Assembly: GCA_002067205.1 (NCBI GenBank)
Contig: MVQL01000229.1
Span: forward strand, 1-64,000
DNA from: Pelotomaculum sp. PtaB.Bin104
GTDB lineage: Bacteria > Bacillota > Desulfotomaculia > Desulfotomaculales > Pelotomaculaceae
Length of the DNA: 64,000 nt
Direction: 5' to 3'
Of this stretch, positions 8,837-17,276 are shown in pieces (within the stretch, counting starts at the first letter, position 1; every line of letters begins with the position of its first letter). The position numbers and the translations under genes were made by a program. The notes under the pieces were generated by a model. That model saw nothing but the letters and a program-made list of their open reading frames with translations. It was not told the DNA's origin and searched no databases.

Positions 8837-8875
8837 TTTTGCCTCCTGTTTTATGTCTATCTGTATACGCAGAAA

Positions 8876-8898
8876 TTAGCTGTAAGCCTAACAGCTAA
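8876..8898. promoter_or_regulatory. Operator-like palindrome upstream of the leftward early genes
   Basis: Two 10-base arms (TTAGCTGTAA and TAACAGCTAA, one mismatch) flank a GCC centre. The same layout and centre occur at 10177-10199 in front of the XRE repressor gene. The match suggests that one repressor binds both sites and controls the leftward genes. It lies about 40 bases before the zinc-ribbon gene start. Confidence 0.6.
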
Positions 8899-8970
8899 CA
8901 CACAAAGCAAAATAAACAGCGGGCAAATACCCACTGAATGTGGTTTCTACGTGCTTATAAGACTATTTCC

Positions 8971-9717
8971 TTATGAAAAAACATCCTGAAAACCTAAGTC
9001 TTTATCAAGATATCCCAAATCTTTCAGCCGGTAGAATGCAGCTTCAAGGGATACATTAAACACCTCGCTCACGTTTTCGGAAATACTTCGGGTCCTGTCA
9101 ACCTCACCTCTATTCGGCATTTGAGCCATCAGCATGCTTACCATACATTTGGGCATCAATATTGCCGATGATAGGCGATTCGCCTGCCATTCGATTCTCT
9201 TCGCATCTGTCCAGCGGGTGGAGGGAGAATGAATATCGAATCTGTAATTATCAGCGCGACATCGAATGAATTTACTGTATTCCTGCGAATACGGTATACC
9301 ACGTCCGACATCGCTGAGGAAATAAGGCGTATGCAAAATCCCATGACTTCCCTCATGTCCCATTGTAAAGCGGTATCGATGCTCCTGGTCATCCTCCATA
9401 AGGCTTTGATCAATGATTACCGTCCGCGCTTTGGCGCTTGCGTACTCCGCTTGATTGAGTTCCGGGATATAGACAGGGATGGTATTGGAGTCCAGAAAAA
9501 CAGTCATACCAAGATAAACTCCGCAATGAGATAGATAGAAAAAATCCTGTTTCATACCAAGATAGTTAATGACAAATCGGTCAATATCGATTTCGCGTGG
9601 AGCGCACATCAAGTCTGGGGAGAAATCGAAAACCAACCTTTCTCCGATGATATCCAAATCGGCCCCACTAATAATAGGGACCCCATTTTGATTTGTATGA
9701 AATTCTGGATTATACAC
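8971..9717 (-). CDS. immA: ImmA/IrrE-type metallopeptidase
   Basis: A 248-aa protein with the zinc-peptidase motif HEGSH at about residues 121-125 (context FTMGHEGSHGILH) and the downstream segment RIEWQANRLSSAILMP, the usual third-ligand region of ImmA/IrrE proteases. In ICEBs1 and related elements ImmA cleaves the XRE repressor after DNA damage or peptide signalling, releasing the element. It starts with GTG one codon after the XRE gene stop, with AAGGGTAA as ribosome site. Pairing with the repressor gene directly upstream supports this role; that it cleaves that repressor is inference. Confidence 0.88.
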   Translation of the reverse strand: MYNPEFHTNQNGVPIISGADLDIIGERLVFDFSPDLMCAPREIDIDRFVINYLGMKQDFFYLSHCGVYLGMTVFLDSNTIPVYIPELNQAEYASAKARTVIIDQSLMEDDQEHRYRFTMGHEGSHGILHTPYFLSDVGRGIPYSQEYSKFIRCRADNYRFDIHSPSTRWTDAKRIEWQANRLSSAILMPKCMVSMLMAQMPNRGEVDRTRSISENVSEVFNVSLEAAFYRLKDLGYLDKDLGFQDVFS

Positions 9718-9720
9718 CGC

Positions 9721-10095
9721 TTACCCTTTCCGTCTTTTAAGGTCTTCAATAAAGCGCTGCCATTCTTCTTCACCTGCATCTAGGTCACGAGCTGTTCGAA
9801 GGGCGGCACTTACATAATCGCGCTCCATAATGTATTCCGGTAAATCTGGTGGTACGGTGTTGCGTTGTTTCCCTGCCAAGTTATACATCTGGGTTTTTTC
9901 TTCATCAGATAGCTGCAAGATGCTTGCGGTTTTTTCAAGACGATCTGCCGTAAGTGGTGCTCTACGATTTTTTTCGACATCGCTTAAAAACGGAGCGGAT
10001 ATCCCTAGCTGTCTTGCTAGTTCTCGGAGTGTGATGTCTCTTTCCTCGCGCTTTTGAGCGAGATATCCGCCAAATGTCAAATTGTCGTTTACCAT
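9721..10095 (-). CDS. XRE-family repressor of the element
   Basis: A 124-aa regulator with an N-terminal helix-turn-helix of the Cro/CI type (TLRELARQLGISAPFLSDVE, about residues 22-41, followed by KNRRAPLTADRLEK). The C-terminal part is helical and ends in a basic tail. The ATG has an AAAGGTGAG ribosome site. Its promoter overlaps a perfect 10+3+10 palindrome at 10177-10199, indicating autoregulation, and a related site lies before the early leftward genes. It probably maintains the quiescent state and is inactivated by the ImmA protease encoded immediately downstream. Confidence 0.88.
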   Translation of the reverse strand: MVNDNLTFGGYLAQKREERDITLRELARQLGISAPFLSDVEKNRRAPLTADRLEKTASILQLSDEEKTQMYNLAGKQRNTVPPDLPEYIMERDYVSAALRTARDLDAGEEEWQRFIEDLKRRKG

Positions 10096-10176
10096 TCTTT
10101 CTCACCTTTCCTTAATTGAAAATCCAGTTCAAAATCTCACTCGTTCGAGCGGTCTGTGAACCAAGATTTCAATCAG

Positions 10177-10199
10177 TTAACCGTTAGCCTAACGGTTAA
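10177..10199. promoter_or_regulatory. Perfect palindromic operator before the XRE repressor gene
   Basis: TTAACCGTTA and TAACGGTTAA form perfect 10-base arms around a GCC centre. The site lies immediately downstream of the -10 box of the repressor promoter, where bound repressor would block initiation. Compare the related site at 8876-8898. Confidence 0.75.
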
Positions 10200-10203
10200 T
10201 ATA

Positions 10204-10233
10204 TTTATACACCCACCTATCCTTCGTTGTCAA
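10204..10233 (-). promoter_or_regulatory. Sigma-A promoter of the XRE-ImmA pair
   Basis: On the minus strand a perfect TTGACA -35 box (10228-10233) is followed after 18 bases by TATAAA (10204-10209). The operator palindrome begins five bases downstream, near the expected transcription start. Confidence 0.75.
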
Positions 10234-10283
10234 GCCTTTTGGTAATATTCTGCGCTAAAGGTAGTGTAAATGATTGAAGAACC

Positions 10284-10292
10284 TGCTATAAT
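10284..10292 (+). promoter_or_regulatory. Extended -10 promoter for the accessory operon
   Basis: TGC followed by a perfect TATAAT gives an extended -10 element on the plus strand, about 95 bases before the Cro-like regulator gene. No good -35 box is seen at the usual spacing, consistent with an extended -10 promoter. Confidence 0.45.
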
Positions 10293-10386
10293 ATTTGCGA
10301 TTGCAAAAATTAAGTTTGCCTTAATGCTCTCCGAATTTACTTTATGAGAATATCGGCGCATTTTCGATTGAGAATGGAGGAGAAAA

Positions 10387-10608
10387 ATGGCTGTAAGTTA
10401 CAAAAAACTATGGAAGCTATTAATAGACAAGGATATGAAGAAAAAAGATTTACGGGCTGCTACGGGCATCAGCTCCGCTTCGATGGCCAAGCTTGCAAAA
10501 AATGAAAATGTCACGACTGATGTTCTCGTTAGAATTTGCAACGCATTAGGATGCGATCTAGCTGACATTATGGAGTTGGTGCCTGATGTTCCAAGTGATA
10601 AAAAATAA
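10387..10608 (+). CDS. Cro/C-protein-like helix-turn-helix regulator
   Basis: A 73-aa single-domain regulator of the small Cro/CI type (LRAATGISSASMAKLAKNEN, then LVRICNALGCDLADIMELV). Such proteins often act as controller proteins that delay or balance restriction-modification genes. The ATG has a GGAGG site. It lies 43 bases before the first methyltransferase gene on the same strand, so it probably controls the operon it heads. It is divergent from the element's XRE-ImmA pair and belongs to a different subfamily. Confidence 0.85.
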   Translation: MAVSYKKLWKLLIDKDMKKKDLRAATGISSASMAKLAKNENVTTDVLVRICNALGCDLADIMELVPDVPSDKK

Positions 10609-10651
10609 CTAACGATCAAGATGTGACAATTGATTCAGATTGAGGTGTAAC

Positions 10652-11554
10652 ATGGCTAAACGAAGTATTCAAAGTTATGAAAATAGGTTTATCGTTGGCG
10701 ATTGCGCAGAAGTGTTAAAAGGATTTCCGCCTAAAAGCGTCGACTTGGTTCTTACATCTCCGCCTTATGCCGACCAACGTGATTATGGTACGGAATCCTC
10801 TTCGATCTCGCCGGATGATTATGTGAAATGGTTTACCCCAAAAGCACGCCAGATTTATCGCGTCCTGAAAGATAATGGGAGTTTTGTTTTAAATATAAGT
10901 GATAAGGTTGTAGATGGTTATCAACACTTGTATGTGTTTGAGTTGGTAACCCACCTCTGTAAGAGAGTGGGTTACCACCTTGTCCGAGACTATATATGGT
11001 ACAACCCTGCAACCCCACCAAATGTTTTCTCGCGCGGCGGGTTTGGCCGTACGAAAAAATCCCACGAATACTGTTTCTGGTTTGCAAAGGGTTCTGAATG
11101 GACGTTTAACCTAGATCCTATCCGGAGGCCATATGGGAAGGACATGCAGAAATTCCTTCAAGGTAAAGGAAAGGGTAATCGCGCTGATAACATACGGCCA
11201 AGCACCCATAATTTCAACTGTGAAAAAGTCTGGACGGACAACGGAGGTTCTGACCCCGGCACTGTCATCGAGATTGGAAACACAAACAGCAATGATGTAT
11301 TTTCGAAGCTATGTAAAGAAAGGGGTATCGCCCATCCTGCGCGCTTTCCAGAAAAACTGGCGGAATTCTTTATCCTAGCGGGAACAATGGAAGGAGACCT
11401 TGTTCTTGATCCCTTCTCCGGGTCAGGAACCACTGCTGTTTCAGCCGCTCGGAATCAACGCAGATGGATTGGAATTGACGCAAATCCAGACTATTGTGAT
11501 TTGGCCGCCGCGAGAATGGAAATTGAGTTAAGAGGAGATAGGGACGATGCTTGA
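10652..11554 (+). CDS. Beta-class DNA methyltransferase (N4-cytosine or N6-adenine)
   Basis: A 300-aa DNA methyltransferase. The catalytic motif TSPPY comes first (about residues 35-39) and the AdoMet-binding motif DPFSGSGTT last (about 253-261), which is the beta-class order; TSPPY is the form most often seen in N4-cytosine enzymes. The middle segment RPSTHNFNCEKVW may contribute to target recognition. The ATG at 10652 was chosen over an upstream TTG because GAGGTG lies at good spacing. It overlaps the second methyltransferase gene by eight bases. It probably marks host DNA for the helicase/ATPase partners downstream; the target site cannot be read from sequence. Confidence 0.9.
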   Translation: MAKRSIQSYENRFIVGDCAEVLKGFPPKSVDLVLTSPPYADQRDYGTESSSISPDDYVKWFTPKARQIYRVLKDNGSFVLNISDKVVDGYQHLYVFELVTHLCKRVGYHLVRDYIWYNPATPPNVFSRGGFGRTKKSHEYCFWFAKGSEWTFNLDPIRRPYGKDMQKFLQGKGKGNRADNIRPSTHNFNCEKVWTDNGGSDPGTVIEIGNTNSNDVFSKLCKERGIAHPARFPEKLAEFFILAGTMEGDLVLDPFSGSGTTAVSAARNQRRWIGIDANPDYCDLAAARMEIELRGDRDDA

Positions 11555-12404
11555 CCTTTTAACCAACTCAGAATATGCGGTGGCTTGCTGTGACGGTGCC
11601 CAAGGAATGCTTAGTCTCCCGGACAAGTCAATCAAACTAATTTATGGTTCTCCACCATATCCCAACGCAGAACGAGATTATGGTATATGGAAATCTTCGG
11701 AATACATCGATAAAATCTCTCCCTTCCTTGATGCATCAGTATTGAAACTGAGAGATGACGGTTTTCTTGTTATTAATGTAAAGGCTACACGCGAAAAGGC
11801 CACTGCAAAAATGGCATCAAAAAGGTCGCTTGTGGTCGAAAAGCTTGCAATCCTGCTTGAGGAACAATGGAATTTACACTGCGTAGATATTGAAATATGG
11901 GTGAAAGAGAACCCCGTTCCAACCGGGTTACGCGTGGCATGCCAGGACGCATATGAACAAAACCTTTGGTTTTCAATGTCTCCAAAATGGACGATCAACC
12001 TTGACGCAATAAGGAGACCTTATGAATCGCATAGCGTAAAAACATATGAGGATTACGAATATAAGCCACGTTCAAACGGACTTAGCTATGTACGGAAGAA
12101 TAAGCGAATCCAGCCAAATCCGCTTGGTGCCCTTCCAAAAAACATCATCAGTGGAGGTGTCTCGGCGCGAATCGGTGACCATCAAGCAACCCAGCCCCTC
12201 TACCTCCCGGAAAAGTATATTAAGGCGACTACAAACGAGGGTGATCTAGTCGTTGACCCTTGGATGGGAAGTGGCACTACAGGGATTGTGGCAATTACAT
12301 TAAAGCGGAAGTTTATTGGTTTCGACATCGTACAATCGTATGTAACGGCAGCGGAAGAGCGCTTTAAGGAAGCGCAAAAGGTGGTGAAGGGTGATGAGTG
12401 TTAG
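11547..12404 (+). CDS. Second beta-class DNA methyltransferase
   Basis: A 285-aa methyltransferase with GSPPY at about residues 34-38 and DPWMGSGTT at about 237-245, again the beta-class order. It is clearly diverged from its neighbour in the central region, so the two probably methylate different sites or the two strands of one asymmetric site. The ATG at 11547 lies within the end of the first methyltransferase gene after an AAGAGGAG site, suggesting coupled translation. Its own end overlaps the next gene by 11 bases. Confidence 0.88.
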   Translation: MLDLLTNSEYAVACCDGAQGMLSLPDKSIKLIYGSPPYPNAERDYGIWKSSEYIDKISPFLDASVLKLRDDGFLVINVKATREKATAKMASKRSLVVEKLAILLEEQWNLHCVDIEIWVKENPVPTGLRVACQDAYEQNLWFSMSPKWTINLDAIRRPYESHSVKTYEDYEYKPRSNGLSYVRKNKRIQPNPLGALPKNIISGGVSARIGDHQATQPLYLPEKYIKATTNEGDLVVDPWMGSGTTGIVAITLKRKFIGFDIVQSYVTAAEERFKEAQKVVKGDEC

Positions 12405-12942
12405 GTTCCCTAGATTAAAAAAGCAGCACCTAAACCAGCTATTCATAGAAGGGCTTGGTGAAGCAGTACGGGAACACAATGGATTGAATGCCGCCCCGCT
12501 ATTGGTAGACTTGAAACAACCATATCCTTTAAAGTTGCGGGTGTACTTATTTAATTGCACAAATCCGCCCGGGGGACGCGCGTTTGACGAATACAAAATA
12601 CAGGTCATTCTTCCGGGGCAAAAACGGGGATGTCGCGCTTCCCTTGATTATTCGGACGGCAGGATGCCTTTATTGGCAGCGTATGTATGCTTTGCCGATG
12701 AGGTTAAAGACGGTGTCTTTGTTCTGTGGGATGCCTATAAGCACGAGGACTTTTCCTACAGCGCTAACATGCAGGTAAAGTCGGATACCATCATCAAGGC
12801 TCTCTGTGCGCCGGTTTCCCTAAGTAAGCGCAGTAACAATGAGGTCGTGGTTGCAGCACGGTCACAGTATTTGCTGGACGCTATTAAGTACCGGATTGCG
12901 ATAATGCAAAAAGATATTCAGGAGGCTAATTATGAGTCTTAA
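12394..12942 (+). CDS. Unrecognised protein of the methyltransferase-helicase operon
   Basis: A 182-aa protein I cannot assign. It has a predicted alpha/beta character, with the segment AFDEYKIQVILPGQKRG (about residues 64-80) followed by FVLWDAYKHEDFSYSANMQV (about 109-128). No PD-(D/E)XK or HNH triad is clear. Its tight position, overlapping both the second methyltransferase and the helicase gene, implies that it works in the same system, for instance in DNA recognition or as the missing effector. The ATG at 12394 was preferred to the GTG one codon earlier. Confidence 0.7.
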   Translation: MSVRFPRLKKQHLNQLFIEGLGEAVREHNGLNAAPLLVDLKQPYPLKLRVYLFNCTNPPGGRAFDEYKIQVILPGQKRGCRASLDYSDGRMPLLAAYVCFADEVKDGVFVLWDAYKHEDFSYSANMQVKSDTIIKALCAPVSLSKRSNNEVVVAARSQYLLDAIKYRIAIMQKDIQEANYES

Positions 12943-15055
12943 CAGCTTTGAATTCAAGGCATCGTATAATAAGGCGGAAAACAACATTGCGGAAGAATTC
13001 TATCTTCCCTGTATGCGCTCGGCGGTCAAATATGACCGTATCTCTGGTTATTTCGGCAGCACAATTTACATCATTGCCTGGAGTGCCCTGAAAGAGTTCA
13101 TCCAGAACAATGGGAGGATGCGTCTCATCTGCTCCCCCTACATATCCGATACCGATGAGGCGGCATTATCGGAAGGTTACTCCGCGCGAAACAACCAACT
13201 ACTTGCTGACTCCATCAAAGAAGAGGTGGAGGCATTGTTTTCAAGTCCCTCGTTGTCCGCTCCCGCACGCTTATTAGCGTATCTGGTTGCAGAAGGCATC
13301 ATCGACGTAAAAATCGCCGTTCCCGGAGAACACTCCGATTCGGACACGAGGCGGATGTTCCATGATAAGGTAGGCGTTTTCTCTGATACCCTCGGCCACT
13401 CAGTGGGCTTCCGTGGTTCCATGAATGAAACTTATAAAGGCTTGTCGTCAGACGGCAATATTGAATCGATTGATGTTTTCCCAAGTTGGATAGACGCGCG
13501 AGACAAAATACGTGTCGACAATGCACTGAGGTTTTTTGAGAGACTTTGGCACAATGAAGTATCTGGTGTTGTAGTGTATCCGTTCCCCGCTGCCATTCGA
13601 GAGGTGTTGAAGGACAAGGCCAAAGGAGCCAATTGGCATCAACTTCTTGACGAGATCAAAGTCATTGAAAGCGTGTCAACGAAATGGAAGCCGGACAAAC
13701 GTCCTAGCGGGAAGACCCCACGGCCGCATCAGACAAATGCATTAGAAGCTTGGGTTCGCAATGATCGCCGTGGTATATTTGAACACGCGACTGGCAGCGG
13801 AAAGACCTTTACTGCCATGTGCGCGATTCGTGATGCCTTAGACCGTAACGAAACAGTATTGATCCTTGTACCTTCACGTGACCTGTTGACCCAATGGTAC
13901 GATGAACTACGGGAGACAATCACAGGTATTCCCGTTTACTATATGTTGTGTGGGGATGGAAACGTAGAATGGCGAAAGCCAGGAGCCTTGCATTCCTGGA
14001 CAAGCGCGGCCAAGGCTCAACACCGTATTATCCTATCCACGATGGATACCGCGTCCTCATTGGACTTCATTCAAAATATTTCCCAAGGAGATCATATTTT
14101 CCTTGTTGCGGATGAGGTGCACCGGCTAGGAAGCCCACATCGTCGCCGAGTATTACAGCTTCAAACCGGTGCGCGGTTGGGCTTATCGGCAACCCCATAC
14201 CGATATGGCGATCCCTTAGGAACACAAGAACTATTCACTTATTTTGGCGGGATCATACCACCCCCGTTCACCTTGGAGGATGCTATCAAGAGCGGGGTCT
14301 TGACACGCTATTTTTACCACCCGCAAAAGCTATATCTGTCTGCTTCGGAACAAGAGCGCTGGAATGAGATTACCGAAGAGATCCGGCGACTGATTGCAAG
14401 AACAGGTAGTTCTGGACAGACAACAGATATCATATCAAATCCAAGTCTACAAAGGCTTCTTATTAACAGGGCGCGTATTGTTAAAAACGCGGAAGGGAAA
14501 GTCCCGCTCGCGATATCGACGTTAAGAAACCATTACCGAAACGGTCAAAAATGGATCGTATACTGCGATAACATCACCCAATTGAAAGCCGTCCTGCGCG
14601 GCGCGATGGCTGCTGGGTTTGATGCTTTTGAGTATTACGCGGATATGGTTGGCGACCGGGAGATGACGTTGTCTTATTTTGAGTCAAACGGCGGCGTCCT
14701 AGTATCCATCAAATGCCTGGATGAAGGAGTTGATATTCCTTCTACCACACACGCTTTGATTCTTGCCTCTTCCCAAAATCCCAGGGAGTTCGTTCAACGC
14801 AGGGGCCGAATACTTCGAAAATCTCCAGGTAAGCATTTTGCCCATTTGTACGATGCAATTACCATGCCGGTGATTACAGATGATGAAAACGACAAAAGTC
14901 TATCGATAATATCCGCTGAATTGTCCCGTGCCATACAGTTCGGTGCCGGTGCTGAGAACCCGGCGTGCATTACAGATTTAAAAAACATAGCGGTCGATTT
15001 CCAGATAGATTTTAATTCACTGAAAGATGGAGGTATAGAGGATGACGATGAATAG
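12932..15055 (+). CDS. PLD-nuclease/DEAD-box helicase fusion
   Basis: A 707-aa fusion. The N-terminal 230 residues form a phospholipase D-type nuclease-like domain with FHDKVGVFSD at about residues 142-151 and GFRGSMNET about 15 residues later. A superfamily 2 helicase follows: Walker A HATGSGKT (about 284-291), ADEVH (393-397), LGLSATP (415-421) and QRRGRILR (621-628). This layout resembles helicase-type restriction proteins found beside phosphorothioation (Dnd) and other defence genes. It has an AGGAGG site and an ATG inside the previous gene. It probably senses or translocates on unmodified DNA and may cut it; only one HKD-like motif is visible, so activity may need dimerisation. Confidence 0.9.
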   Translation: MSLNSFEFKASYNKAENNIAEEFYLPCMRSAVKYDRISGYFGSTIYIIAWSALKEFIQNNGRMRLICSPYISDTDEAALSEGYSARNNQLLADSIKEEVEALFSSPSLSAPARLLAYLVAEGIIDVKIAVPGEHSDSDTRRMFHDKVGVFSDTLGHSVGFRGSMNETYKGLSSDGNIESIDVFPSWIDARDKIRVDNALRFFERLWHNEVSGVVVYPFPAAIREVLKDKAKGANWHQLLDEIKVIESVSTKWKPDKRPSGKTPRPHQTNALEAWVRNDRRGIFEHATGSGKTFTAMCAIRDALDRNETVLILVPSRDLLTQWYDELRETITGIPVYYMLCGDGNVEWRKPGALHSWTSAAKAQHRIILSTMDTASSLDFIQNISQGDHIFLVADEVHRLGSPHRRRVLQLQTGARLGLSATPYRYGDPLGTQELFTYFGGIIPPPFTLEDAIKSGVLTRYFYHPQKLYLSASEQERWNEITEEIRRLIARTGSSGQTTDIISNPSLQRLLINRARIVKNAEGKVPLAISTLRNHYRNGQKWIVYCDNITQLKAVLRGAMAAGFDAFEYYADMVGDREMTLSYFESNGGVLVSIKCLDEGVDIPSTTHALILASSQNPREFVQRRGRILRKSPGKHFAHLYDAITMPVITDDENDKSLSIISAELSRAIQFGAGAENPACITDLKNIAVDFQIDFNSLKDGGIEDDDE

Positions 15056-15245
15056 CATTGAAGTCGAAGAACTGCTCAAGGTGTTGGAAGCCATCCGCGC
15101 AGAGAAGTATCCTGATATTCCGCCTGAGCTTATTAAAAATATTATCCAGGCTCAGTTTGAAAACCAGGATGACCGAGCACAGGGACGCAGGAATACGAAA
15201 AAGCTGATTGATGACTTCTTAAAAGAAGCCGTCAAAGAAAGCTAA
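15042..15245 (+). CDS. Small helical protein between helicase and DndD-like ATPase
   Basis: A 67-aa, highly charged, helical protein (EELLKVLEAIRAEKYPDIPP, then ELIKNIIQAQFENQDDRAQG). Small proteins of this kind have been noted beside DNA-modification ATPases, but no function is established to my knowledge. It begins within the last codons of the helicase gene (ATG at 15042 or two codons later) and ends 16 bases before the DndD-like gene. The position suggests an adaptor between these two proteins. Confidence 0.7.
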   Translation: MTMNSIEVEELLKVLEAIRAEKYPDIPPELIKNIIQAQFENQDDRAQGRRNTKKLIDDFLKEAVKES

Positions 15246-15261
15246 GTAAAGGAGGGTACAT

Positions 15262-17259
15262 ATGCTTCGATTTATCAGCTTAACGGTGGAAGACTTTGGC
15301 CCCTTCAAAGGAAGCCAGACGATTGATTTCACTAATGACGATGGTGTTACGTTTATCTGGGGGAACAACGGACGGGGGAAAACGACCCTACTAAATATCT
15401 TCCGATATGCCTTATACGGAAAGTTTCAGAATCGGCGTGGTGCAAGCGTCGATTTGACGAGCCTATCAAATATTGAGAGCCGCGCAGATGGTCGTTACGG
15501 ATTTAAGGTCGTATTACGTATGACCAATGATGGTAAGCAGTACGAGTTGACCCGCCAATACAAAGTCAGAGCAGGGGTTACCCGACCGACCAAGAACGAT
15601 GACTATGAGCAAGCTGTCTTTTTAAAGGAGGATGGTGCCATTCTATCTGGCGCCGCTTCTGAGCACATTTTAAAGCTCATTATGCCAGAACAGGTTTCCC
15701 GCTTTTTCCTATTCGATGGCGAGCTGTTGCAGGAATACGAGGAGCTTTTATTAGAGAATACCGATATTGGGGCGAAAATCAAAGAGTCTATTGAGAAAAT
15801 TCTTGGTGTCCCGGTCTTAACTAATGGTGCGACCGATGCCGAAGCGATATTGGATGAATACAGAAAGATAAAAACCCGCGTGGCTCAGAGCAACCAGCAG
15901 ACCATGCAGATTGGTTCTCAAATTGCCGCTTTTGAAGCGGAATTGCAGGAACATACTGCCGAGCTTGAGCGCCTGCGAAATGAATTATCCCAGGAGCTCA
16001 TTAAGAAAAATGAGTTGGAAGGCGAACTAGAGCAAAACGAGCATGTAAAAGACCTTCTGGGAAGTATGAGGGCACTTGAGATATCCATCGCTGAAAAAAA
16101 GGCCCGGCGAGATGCTTTGCTGTCTCAGATTTGCGTAGTAACCAAGGATGCATGGAAGGGCTTGGTTGGGGCAAGGGTGGCCGCTGTCCTAACAGATGTC
16201 CAGAATCAAGTGAAAAGCTTGGAGGATAAAGAGAACATCCAAAAGATGGCCAAGCATTTCCTTGATGACATGAAAGCTGCGGTGGAAAGTAAACATTGTC
16301 ATCTATGTGACCAAGACATTGACGATGCATTGATCGCAAAAATGGAGGCGCGTATTAGGGATGCCGAAAGCAGCTATGGTGGGCTCACTCCGGATGAGGA
16401 ATCCCTGTTACGGAGCCTACAAAACCGAAGGGCTTCCCTTGAAGCCTTTCAGTTTCCGAGCAGTAAAGACCGGCTCGAAGTATATGAGCAGCAGCTTGCT
16501 AGCGTGAACGTGGAAATCAGTGATGACGAGCGTAAGCTTAAGGCGGTCAAAGAAGAGATTGAAAGGCACGGGGACATTGAGGAACTGTCATCCAGCATGC
16601 AGGAGCGTGTGAAAGATTTATCCAAATGCCTAAAGAAGATTGAGAATCTGGAAGAAGGTAGGCGCTTGGAGAACGAAAAAATCACAAGTGTGAAAGGCAC
16701 TCTGACAACCCTGAATGCAAAGTTGGATCGAACAGCTACCGGCTCGGACATGGCGCTCGCAAGACGAAGGGTGGAGCTATGTGAACAGATCCATGGTATT
16801 TTTGAGGAAGGTATCGGCTCGTACCGGGATAAACTCAAAAGCGATGTCGAGAAGGATGCCACGGACTTATTTCTCCAGATCAGCAATGACCCGGATTACG
16901 TAAAGCTTGAAATTAATGAGAATTATGGTTTGTCTATGGTTCACTCGTCTGGAGAAACTGTTCCGTTGAGGTCTGCAGGTTTTGAGCATGTGGTTGCTTT
17001 AGCCCTAATTGGAGCGCTACACAAGAACGCACCGCTTCGTGGGCCAATCATTATGGACTCGCCCTTCGGGCGTCTCGACCCCACCCATAAAGAGAACATT
17101 ACAAAGGCTCTACCTTCCATGTCTGAACAAATCGTGCTGCTGGCTTATACTCACGAGATTGATGAGCAACGGGCAAGAGAAACGCTGGGCGCGGCATTAA
17201 AGAAGGAATATCGTCTAACTCGGCAAACGTCCTTCTACACACGCATTGAGCCTAATTAA
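15262..17259 (+). CDS. DndD-like SMC/Rad50-family ATPase
   Basis: A 665-aa ATPase of the SMC/Rad50 type. It has Walker A GNNGRGKT (about residues 34-41), FFLFDGE near 150, two long coiled-coil arms around a CHLC zinc-hook-like pair (about 346-349), and the Walker B segment MDSPFGRLD (about 598-606). FFLFDGE and MDxPxGRLD are characteristic of DndD, the ATPase of DNA phosphorothioation systems. The start has an AAGGAGG site. Here it is paired with a DndE-like gene and DNA methyltransferases instead of DndB/DndC, so its role is probably in restriction or in loading the system on DNA. Confidence 0.88.
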   Translation: MLRFISLTVEDFGPFKGSQTIDFTNDDGVTFIWGNNGRGKTTLLNIFRYALYGKFQNRRGASVDLTSLSNIESRADGRYGFKVVLRMTNDGKQYELTRQYKVRAGVTRPTKNDDYEQAVFLKEDGAILSGAASEHILKLIMPEQVSRFFLFDGELLQEYEELLLENTDIGAKIKESIEKILGVPVLTNGATDAEAILDEYRKIKTRVAQSNQQTMQIGSQIAAFEAELQEHTAELERLRNELSQELIKKNELEGELEQNEHVKDLLGSMRALEISIAEKKARRDALLSQICVVTKDAWKGLVGARVAAVLTDVQNQVKSLEDKENIQKMAKHFLDDMKAAVESKHCHLCDQDIDDALIAKMEARIRDAESSYGGLTPDEESLLRSLQNRRASLEAFQFPSSKDRLEVYEQQLASVNVEISDDERKLKAVKEEIERHGDIEELSSSMQERVKDLSKCLKKIENLEEGRRLENEKITSVKGTLTTLNAKLDRTATGSDMALARRRVELCEQIHGIFEEGIGSYRDKLKSDVEKDATDLFLQISNDPDYVKLEINENYGLSMVHSSGETVPLRSAGFEHVVALALIGALHKNAPLRGPIIMDSPFGRLDPTHKENITKALPSMSEQIVLLAYTHEIDEQRARETLGAALKKEYRLTRQTSFYTRIEPN

Positions 17260-17276
17260 ATTGGAGGTGAATGGTC

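Noticed and set aside
12932-15055. Helicase considered as a Mokosh or DISARM component
   Set aside because: Mokosh uses a different helicase type with a kinase partner, and the DISARM marker genes drmA/drmB are not seen; the PLD domain is fused here and the partners are DndD/DndE-like.
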